64,000 bases of DNA. It comes from Pelodera strongyloides. Its lineage: Eukaryota; Nematoda; Chromadorea; Rhabditida; Rhabditidae. The position numbers were made by a program, and so were the translations under genes. Under the pieces are notes generated by a model. That model was not told the DNA's origin. It saw nothing but the letters and a program-made list of their open reading frames with translations, and did no database searches. Positions 55,902 through 64,000 of this stretch are shown here, one piece after another. The DNA lies in the NCBI GenBank assembly GCA_036852015.1, contig JAANDG010000126.1:186001-250000 (forward strand). Reading direction: 5' to 3'. Within the stretch, counting starts at the first letter, position 1; every line of letters starts with the position of its first letter.

Positions 55902-56658
55902 ACTACCCCTGAGTATTCGACCCTGTCGGATAGTATCTATTCTATTTGCCTAGGGTATTGGTGAATGGTGACTAGTTGGTCACACAAGGGAATGTCACTG
56001 GGTCAGTGTTGAGATATCAAGATAGACATAGTCAGTTCATTTTGTTGAGTTTTTAATTATGATATTAGCAGTGAAAATTTGCAAAGATTAACCCTATGAG
56101 CAGTTATGAGAGAAAGAGTACATCCCGGCGGTGTTCGAATGAGTCAGATCTATCCATGTGCCGCGCAGTTATGGCGCCGTGCGAGAGTGTTGGACTGAAA
56201 ACGCCGTTGCTCGTTTTCGGTTCATAGCTTCATTCAGCATACGCATTTTTTTGTCTCGCATAAGTGTTGTATCGTGTATAGTCGAATAAAACCCCGAGTT
56301 TAGAAAGTATCCTGAAAACACACTATTTCCATCTTCAGTGAAAAAATGTATGAATTATGAAAAACACTATTTCGATGCTGCCCCTGCTTATTCTCTTCCC
56401 AATCTATAGCTCAACATCGGATAAAACAATCAATCTCCATATAATAGAATTCGCGAAGCAATGCTCCGACCAGAGCTATGTTATAAAATTTTTACGAGCC
56501 AATATCATGCGTTGGAGGGCGCATTTTGCTTTCATATTGTCTATTTAATGAGAAGGAACAGATGTGTGGAGAAAATACGGAATATATTTTTAAATTTCCA
56601 GGCTTTTGCTCAGCTGTGTTATTGGCGCTAACCATCACTTCAGAGTAGTAGAACAATT

Positions 56659-56826
56659 GTAAAGCGGATTAACACGTGGTTTTTGTAATGTTGACTGCTG
56701 TATTCTCATCCAAAAAAATTCAATTCGTTCCGGAAGTGCCTGGAAGGGCACAATAAGTTGCATATGATGCACAGAGATGCAGTTTACCAGAATACTCTTC
56801 GCAAACCACGTGTCATACCGCTTTAA
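56659..56826. mobile_element. TTAA MITE family 2, copy
   Basis: Left TGTAAAGCGGATTAACACGTGG, right CCACGTGTCATACCGCTTTAA (TTAA 56823-56826). Confidence 0.75.
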
Positions 56827-57752
56827 AGGAACCGTTTTTTATAAGGATCCTCCGCCTACATCTTCGCATAATGTCGAAGACTAATTAGTTTCCGCTTCGG
56901 CGTCTCATTTCCTCCTTTTATGCAATATCAGGTCAGACGAGATGCTGTAAAGAGAAAAAAAACAGAGATACACCGCTGGCAGTTTGCCAATTTTTGCCGC
57001 GTTAGCTTTTCTATCGTGAACGTAGGTATTTCATAATCCCACATGTGATCCCATGCAGTAGTATATGAATTGATAATAACTCCAATTATTTTTATTTTTT
57101 GACTAATTTACATTCATAACATATCATAACCAACTATGCAACGAACATTAATAATGTTGTTAATTTCATAGAACTATTAGTCAGCTTACACTTACGTGCC
57201 AACTGAAAGCGCATGTGTATTAATTAATATAGTATGCAGATATCGTGCTAAACGATCTTAACATCCTACATGCACTCGATTAAGCATTCTCACTTTCATA
57301 AAGAAACGTTTTTCTGTTCGTCCAGGTCCAAAAGTTGAACGTTGCATGAGTGTCAATGGAGCATCAAACAAAATGTTTCACTGCGCGACTAAATCAAATT
57401 TCAACTTCGCGTGCGATTCTTTTGTTACTCGAATTTTACGATGAACCACCACTTTTTTTATTTGAAATGCAAGGTTACGTGAAAGAAAGCTTTATGTTCT
57501 CTTTTGAATTTTATCCGTAGATCCACTGCGTTTGACGTGTGTGAAACAGTCGACATCTCCTCTACCCGGAGAGAAACTTGTGTGCTTCTTTTCCTACGTT
57601 TTACTATCCAAAATTATTCGTTCGCGCTGCGAAAACATGGCGCACGTATGGCACACTTTAGGATGGTGTCGTAGCTACTGCGTAGATGTGCCAGCTTACA
57701 GTGTAAACGTATAGTTTTTGTCCTACGCTTGCGAAAAAATATTCGTGGTGTA

Positions 57753-58206
57753 AGCATTTGAACATATGGACAATATATACACAAAGATACCTGAATTGCC
57801 CTTATAGTCAAAATTTATGGACAATTGTGCAGAACTAGGCTTCTGCACCATTAATTACCTATGTTTTATACTAATTTTACCATTAAATAGATATTTTACT
57901 AACTATAATATTATGTATACTTTTTGTCATGGACAGATGTATCAAATTCAACGCTATAAATTAGTTTCAATATCCATTCAATTTCCCACAAATAAATTAT
58001 TTGTTATTATTCGCCGATTACATCACAGATTTCACATTATCAGCTGATATTGGGCTCCGCCCATTCGTGCGTGCTTAAATAGCCTCTGCCATATGGAGTT
58101 TTATCCCAACCAATAAAGTGATTAGAAGGAGAAGTGACCGTGTTTACAACAATAGCATTTGAACTTATGGACAATATAAACACAAGATACCTGAATTGCC
58201 CTTATA
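57753..58206. repeat. pair of 53-bp direct repeats 400 bp apart
   Basis: GCATTTGAACATATGGACAA...CTGAATTGCCCTTATA at 57753-57805 and again, about 92% alike, at 58153-58206. They could be ends of an element or a local duplication; no coding sequence lies between. Confidence 0.7.
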
Positions 58207-58924
58207 TTATCCTAGTTGAATAAGCTCTGTTATCCGAAACATCCCTTGAAAGCTATTTCTTGTTTCCTCTTTAGCGTCTTAGAAGATTTGTGGCCTTCTA
58301 ATTACACACTCGCGAATCCGAGATTGCCTAGTAATTCCGGAGCTTTCGGCACTAAAATTTACGGGACCATTTTTGGTGTGCTTTGTTTACGTCTTTGGGC
58401 TCCTATGATTTCACTTCTCTTGATTGTTTAGCATAGAAGGTGATGTATGATTGTAAGAAATAACCACTTCTAAATAGTTAAGCTTTTAGTACAACCAATA
58501 CACCTAACAAAACTGCGCGACAGGACGCCTAATTAGCCTAGAAGAAAGAAAAAGAAAAGACTCTGCCGGGGAAAATATAGGTGCGTAAAAGGTTAACAAT
58601 AATTTTTTTTATTCACCGTATAGTTTAGACTTGAGTCGGGATTCTATAGAGTATACGTAGTAAATGTCCTATTTTATTTCGAGCAATGGCTTAAATACGA
58701 TTTGCATTTATGATTTGATGTTTATTCCGCGAACCGTTCATCCTCGAAGATCTACTTTTTATGTACCTACCAGTCGGCTACCGCCGCCTGAGGCGTCTTT
58801 CCAATATTCGCTGATGGTCGCTATGTTTCACTGGGCTATATCTATAAGTAGAAGCAACTATTTCTCGCAAGAATAGTTACCTGGGGATAGAACTTAGTTT
58901 TGGTTCGCCCATTTTAGGACGATG

Positions 58925-59850
58925 ACTATATTCCTCCTAAATTGCCTGTAAATCGTTGGGCTAATATAGCGTCCAAAAAATTTCCGAAACCGAAAAGCAG
59001 CGGAATAAGCGCGTGGCTGATACGCCGCAATGTTTCGCTGGGATATATAAGTTATAAGCAAACATTTACACAAAGGAAATGGTTTTCATGTTTGTTATTT
59101 TTCCTTTTGAAACCTACACCGATATCAAACACGGGGATAGATCTTAGTTTCTGTTGACTGTATTCCTCCTAAATTGTCTGCAACTTGTTCTACTCTAGGA
59201 CCGAAAAAAATTGCCGAAGCCTACTAAAAGCAGCTTAATATCGCGTGGCTGATACGCCGCAATGTTTCGCTGGGCTATATAAGTTAGGAAGAAACATTTG
59301 TCTGCAAAGAGACTCCAGTGTCTCATTTTTCCTTTTGAAACCCATACCAATATTAAACACGGGTTATAACTTAGTTTCTGTTGACTATATTACTCCTAAA
59401 CTGTCTGCAACTTGCTGGACTCTATAATATCGAAAAATTCCAAATCCTAAAAGCAGCTTAATATCGCGTGGCTGATACGCCGCAATGTTTCGATGGGCTA
59501 TATAAGTTAGAAGCAAACATTTGTCCGAAGGAAATAGTTTCACTTTTGTTATTTTCCTTTTGAAACCTACACCAATATCAAACATGGGGGTAGAACTTAG
59601 TTTCTGTTGACTATATTTCTCCTAAATTGTCTGCAACTTGCTGGTCTCTATAAGTCTAAAATTGCCAAAGCCTAAAAGCAGCGGAATAAGTGACCGCTAT
59701 GTATTTTACTTTTTGAAACCTATACGAATGTTAAACATGGGATCGAACATAGTTTTAGTGTGCCCTTTATATAACTGGTGAACGTATTCCTCCTAAACTG
59801 TCTGCAAATCGTTAGACTCTATAAAGCAGAAAAAAATCCCAAATCCTAAA
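58925..59850. repeat. satellite, about 228-bp unit, 4-5 copies
   Basis: Marker segments recur near 58931, 59162, 59392, 59617 and 59787: TCCTCCTAAATTGTCTGC, CGTGGCTGATACGCCGCAAT, GTTTCGCTGGGCTATATAAG and TTCCTTTTGAAACC. The last unit is shortened. The segment at 58765-58880 shares the CGCCGCCTGAGGCG and GGGCTATAT motifs and may be a founding copy. Confidence 0.85.
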
Positions 59851-61373
59851 AAAATTGTCACAGATCTTTTCCTTAACTGTATTAAACGAAAGAATGTCGT
59901 CGAACGTTACAGGTGATACGTGTATTATCCATACTAAAGCAAAAACTACGCGAAATTAAGAAATTCTGTTGAATTTTCTTTCGTTCGACCGAAACATCGC
60001 TCAAGATTGGACGCTCGTTTCATGGGAAATAAGGGAAATGTGCAGAGAATTACTCAATGCTTTGTTGCAAAATATGTCGACTAAATCTTTGTAAAATGAG
60101 TAAATGAAAAATTAGACTACGAAGTGATTACAAAAAAAGTATTTCATAAAAAGTTGTCAAGATTGTGATTTGGTATTTGGTAGTTCTTTGAGTTGTGAGT
60201 GTTCTTTGTTTCCTAAAATGAGCTGCGCGCCACCGCGCCCGAACGATACACCACACATATTCCACATAGGCAGCCTTTTTTGGACGTTTGTGAGGGGGGC
60301 GCTCGGGAAGTGAGATGGCTCAGTGCACGGGAACGTGAACTACTGAACCAATCCTACAACCTGAGCGTAACGCACATCATCCAAACGTACACTCAAACAA
60401 ACGCACAAACAAACAAAAAAAGCTCCCAACTTTATATAATAAGATATTATATTCCCCCCCCCCCCATAATGGATCCTATTTCAAACATACTTTTTTTATT
60501 TTACGGCCTAACCTTTGACTCCGACACATCATTTTCTGCGCTGCATTGTATCACTTTTAAAATCTAGTTATTCAAAGTTCAATTCTTCTCAAGGGAATAT
60601 CTTCGTGCAAATTTGGATAAATAAAAAACGACTTTCTTGAAAAAAAATGGGTAGAAGGTGTAGGATTGTTTACTCTTCAGTGAGACTATTTTATTCTACC
60701 GTTGCAAAGTTTTCGCATTATGATGCGTGATGCGTATGACCTCACGATGCGCGGCGGAAAAAAAGGTGGGCCTTACCTACGCCGCGCACCCAATTTTTTC
60801 AACGCGACATTTTCGCGCCACATTTTTGCCGCGCACCACAGCACGCGGTTTCTTGTGACGACTTCAACAGACATTCAGTTGGAAATTCTGTTGTCGCTTA
60901 TTTTTGAGAAATAACTAACTAGAAAACAAATGATGTATTCTCATTCGACATAGAAACAATGGCGACGTTTGTTTTTAATGACCATAGTAATCCATCATTA
61001 GACGAGCAAAGATTAACGTTTGAAAGGCAGCCTTCATTTTTATTTTATTATTTACGTCAACTTCTTTTTAATTACCCTAATTATCTGTCCAATAATCAAA
61101 CGATAAGTTAAACTTTATAACGAAATTCCTTGAAAAAATCGAACTAAATTGAGAAAAACGTAAACTAGTAAAATAACTTCGTAATTGGTCGTGCCAATGC
61201 TTCTACTAGTAAAATCAAATTGTATTTTGCCCACCCATGAAGCTCACGGCAGCTGATTAACAAAACATAATTATTGTTTTAAAAAAAATGGGAAAGCACA
61301 ACATATGACCATGATATGGATATGGGAACTCTTTATCCTACAATAGCTATTTCAGTGACTAGTGACCCAAATA
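59851..61373. other. gene-free stretch
   Basis: A 12-13 base C run lies at about 60452-60464 after TATATAATAAGATATTAT. A possible A box without B box is at 60312-60322. AT-rich sequence, no exon supported. Confidence 0.45.
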
Positions 61374-61554
61374 TTAAAGCGAAATACCGGCCGGTTTTGA
61401 AACGCATCGTGGACAGCTGAATTCTTACGTACATATGGAAAGTTACTCGAATTTGGCTCGATATTTTATTCTAATTTATGTTCTTTTGCATAAGCTGTAT
61501 AAGAATGCTGGTGTACTCGATGTGCTCCAAAAACCGGCCACTATTTCGCTTTAA
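61374..61554. mobile_element. TTAA MITE family 1, near-intact copy
   Basis: TTAA at 61374-61377 and 61551-61554, both termini clear. Confidence 0.9.
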
Positions 61555-61834
61555 AGGTATCTCTTATCATGAGGCCTTACCAAATTGATTATCAGCTTCA
61601 CACTGTTTTCTCCCGGATTTTTCTCTTTGATCAAAAGATTAATTTGCCGTGAATCAACAGTTTATTTGAGGCTTTTTCAAGAACAGCTGCTATTGAATCT
61701 TTCCTGTTCCTTGTCTAGTTCTGATTGAAAATAAACTCTTAAAAGCTATGATATTTTATTTTTATAATGTTGTAAATATTGGATTGCCTCTTGACGCTCC
61801 ATCTCCATGTCTCAATAAGCAAACGCAAAACAAT

Positions 61835-61906
61835 GGGCTCAGCCGGGGATTGAACCCGGGACCTCTCGCACCCAAAGCGAGAATCATACCACTAGACCAC
61901 TAAGCC
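61835..61906 (-). tRNA. tRNA-Pro (anticodon TGG)
   Basis: A 72-base cloverleaf on the minus strand. Acceptor GGCTTAG pairs with CTGAGCC (one G-T pair), the discriminator base is C, the D arm contains TGGTCTAGTGGTA (A box), the anticodon loop is CTTTGGGT with TGG, and the T arm contains GGTTCAATCCC (B box). A T-run follows within about 12 bases as a Pol III stop. No intron. It looks intact and functional. Confidence 0.95.
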
Positions 61907-62143
61907 ATGCGTTCCATTTGACTAAAGCAAAATAAATTGTCATGTAGAGTCTTCTCGCCATCTGTTTCTTTTGCTTACGTTTTGTTCAGGTTTCCGAACT
62001 TGTAGCTTTGTTAAAGTGTTATCCTTTATTCAGTGTTATAACCGTTATGTCTAAATATTTCCCATAGATACTCCCACGACCAGTTTCATCTTTTTTTACC
62101 GAAATATGCTTGAGTTTTATATTGAACTGCACTTGAACATCAT

Positions 62144-62292
62144 TAGCCCGTATTCTCGGGTCGACGGAAACGTTTCGTTTGGGAAATCCTTTGTATGCAA
62201 ATTTCTCGACTATCTAGACTAGCTGGAGGAAAAATTTGCATACGAATGAGCTCCCAAACGGAACATTTCCGTCGACCCGAGAATACGGGCTA
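62144..62292. mobile_element. hairpin MITE with TAGCCCGTATTCTCGGGTCG ends
   Basis: Ends TAGCCCGTATTCTCGGGTCG and exact inverse, continuing inward as ACGGAAACGTTTCG / CGGAACATTTCCGT and TGCAAATTT. TA at both ends suggests a Tc1/mariner-type target site. Confidence 0.85.
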
Positions 62293-62516
62293 TTGTGGAA
62301 AACCAAAATCTTAGAAGGAATGTTTCTTATTGACCATTTCTTTGCCGAAGAGGAAGCGTCGAGAAGTGCACAAAATCATTTATGCTAAAATGGAGGAATC
62401 TGAAAGTTTCTTCCAAAGGGCGCAGTTTAGTAACAAGTTTGACACGTTTCTTCTTGACGGTCTATTTTCGCATACGCGGTCAAATTTCCACAGTGGAACG
62501 CTTAATGCTGGTTATA

Positions 62517-62662
62517 TGTGACACCCTCCCCGTGCCCTCAGCATCCCCGTGACACTCCCAGCATCCCTGTGACACCCTCAGCACCCCGTGAAACCCTTAG
62601 CATTTCCGTGACACTCCCAACATCCGCGTGACACACTCAGCACTTCAGCACCCCCGTGACAG
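62517..62662. repeat. minisatellite, unit about 21-24 bp
   Basis: Variants of CCCGTGACACTCCCAGCAT repeated six to seven times, C-rich on the plus strand. Confidence 0.85.
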
Positions 62663-63181
62663 ACTCTTGCTTGCGAGGCCACATCTCCCAGTTTGTGCAG
62701 GATTATAACCGTTGTCGATTCTTAACATTTTCCACAAATATTCATACGATCAGTTTCATCTTTTTTTTAATGCCGCCCGAGCGGCGGGTTAGAAGTTAGA
62801 AATACGAATTTCGAAAACCATTCTTCCTTTGAAATACATATAATAAATACTCACATTCATTCCCACGGGAACAACTAACGATAACGGCTTTAACGCTCTT
62901 TGTGCTCAATACTATAAATATGTTAACGATTTTCCTCAAAAACTTCGCCAAGTTTTTGGGTGCTGGGTCTCAGAAAAGCAGTAAGTATGAAATTTGCAAG
63001 GAACGCCACACTACATGATTTTTCTATAGTAAGAATTTTATAGTAATAATCATATTCCGGTTCGTTTCGCTCGTACAGTTTTACACATTAGTGATAATTA
63101 AACGTAACAGTTTACGTGCAAGCGGTATGCTCTCACTATCAATCGGTTTGCACGCAGCAAAGACTTGGCGCAAATATTTCG

Positions 63182-63250
63182 CGCGGCGTCGGGATCGAAC
63201 TGTTAAGATCGGTGATAAAACTGTGAGCCGCGACTGCGCCCTGTCTTCGA
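63182..63250 (-). repeat. tRNA-like sequence
   Basis: Minus-strand GGGCGCAGTCG (63231-63241) and AGTTCGATCCC (63191-63201) form A/B-box-like sites at tRNA spacing, with GC-rich ends. No confident cloverleaf. Confidence 0.4.
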
Positions 63251-63408
63251 CATGTATGGTACTCATATCATTGCTCCCGTGAGAACCTGGCAAATGTCTG
63301 GCGATGGCTGAGAGAGGTATGGGCGCACCAAGTTTTGTGTCGCCATGCACCATCAAAGTTTCGCGTAGACAATCGTATATGCATGCCTCCACGTTGCCAA
63401 ATCATTTG

Positions 63409-63591
63409 TTAAAGCCGTATTGTACTTACTTTGGGAAATTTGCGTATGTTATGCATTTCGTATGTATGCTATGCAAAGTGTGTGTGTGCGTGTGTGTGCC
63501 CGTCCGGCAAGCTTCGGGCACGCACTTTACGCAGGATGCATAAGAAATACGCATCATATGCATTTCCCAAAATAGGTACAATACGGCTTAA
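63409..63591. mobile_element. TTAA hairpin MITE family 3, copy 2
   Basis: TTAA at 63409-63412 and 63588-63591, arms AGCCGTATTGTACTTACTTT... and inverse, loop with GCAAGCTTCGGGC. Contains a short (TG)n stretch. Confidence 0.85.
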
Positions 63592-63883
63592 ACTTTTTCG
63601 CGCCGCTTGCACTTCGATTTGAGTTTCTATGCGTCTTGGCGTTCCTTCAAATTTCCATCCGCTTGTCGTCTTATTGCGCGAATCTCACCCTAGTTTATCA
63701 ACTTGTTATTGATTAATTTTATCACTAATTAATTATGTTTGACTCAATTTTATGCAGCGTAAGTCAGTTGCGCTTCTAATAATTTTAATTATATAGTTGC
63801 CCGATATTTTCATGAAAAGAAAATAACGCCTAATAAGTTTGGTCTTTGATTTGGCAGACGAACTTTCTGTTTTCGACATTAAG

Positions 63884-64000
63884 CCGGGACTCTAAGCCAT
63901 CTTTTGAAGTGTCCATTCTGTGGGAAACAGGCAACAAAAAGTCTGGGACATCTAAAATCGACGCGACATGTTTGTCGAATATTCTCGAAGTGTTTTCATC
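63884..64000 (+). CDS. possible zinc-finger exon cut by the window edge
   Basis: After an AG at 63882-63883 one frame stays open to the edge and encodes LLKCPFCGKQATKSLGHL followed by KSTRHVC, a Cys/His pattern. A second acceptor, TTTGGCAG at 63850-63857, opens another frame over the same bases with no known motif. Sequence beyond 64000 is needed. Confidence 0.3.

Larger units (their letters stand above)
55902..58760. other. gene-free stretch
   Basis: Contains a family 2 MITE (56659-56826) and a spaced direct repeat (57753-57805 and 58153-58206). ORF 56357-56548 begins like a signal peptide behind a CTTCAG acceptor but has no continuation I can support. Confidence 0.45.

Noticed and set aside
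56357..56548. 63-codon frame with a signal-peptide-like start
   Set aside because: No convincing donor, second exon or homology.
58925..59850. regularly spaced repeats, considered as CRISPR-like
   Set aside because: The whole 228-bp unit repeats, so there are no unique spacers; it is a eukaryotic satellite.
62855..62968. minus-strand 37-codon open segment between an acceptor and a GTGAGT donor
   Set aside because: Isolated; no neighbouring exon in phase and no motif.

Overview
This is a nematode nuclear genome window. It is AT-rich with spliced genes, short splice consensus sites of the TTTCAG type, interstitial blocks of the nematode telomere repeat TTAGGC (53401-53430, 54752-54795) and very many small TTAA-flanked inverted-repeat elements. 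A Caenorhabditis-type (rhabditid) worm fits best, but the species cannot be named from sequence alone. The ORFs offered by simple translation are mostly accidental. The real genes had to be assembled from short exons, using matching splice phases and family motifs.

Left part (1-11 kb): the end of an unidentified plus-strand gene with finger-like Cys/His spacing (exons 2566-2690 and 2905-2980, plus other exon candidates upstream), then two minus-strand genes that look like antibacterial or digestive functions. The first, 3689-7419, is a multi-exon N-acetylmuramoyl-L-alanine amidase of the bacterial AmpD/AmiD type. It has the HHT, WHAG, GIEVVN and H-x9-D signatures and an AmiD-like C-terminal YGY...AIESFNRKWCPE module. 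The second, 8834-10781, is a secreted saposin-like (spp/caenopore-type) protein with three GATA sites just upstream of its ATG. An amidase that cleaves peptidoglycan next to a membrane-active saposin suggests a gut bacteria-killing cluster, possibly including a gene of bacterial origin.

Middle (11-42.6 kb): over 30 kb with no exon I can support. It holds TTAA MITEs, long (CT)n/(GA)n tracts, CpG-rich blocks (some with the palindrome TGACGTCA), a tRNA-derived SINE and tRNA-like sequences.

Right-centre (42.66-52.7 kb): a complete BCL11-family zinc-finger transcription factor on the plus strand. It has 15 coding exons, 694 codons, and every intron phase agrees. It has a CCHC finger, an isolated C2H2 finger, a tandem C2H2 pair and a final C2HC finger. 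An alternative last exon is possible at 52690-52722. Its introns carry several MITEs, a 235-bp tandem duplication and tRNA-like sequences.

Right end (53-64 kb): interstitial telomeric repeats, several MITE families, a ~228-bp satellite (58.9-59.85 kb), an intact tRNA-Pro(TGG) gene on the minus strand (61835-61906), a minisatellite, and a possible zinc-finger exon running off the right edge.

The most notable patterns are the bacterial-type amidase, a palindromic TTAA element sitting exactly in one of its splice acceptors, and the clustering of TTAA MITEs within about 50 bp of predicted splice sites.
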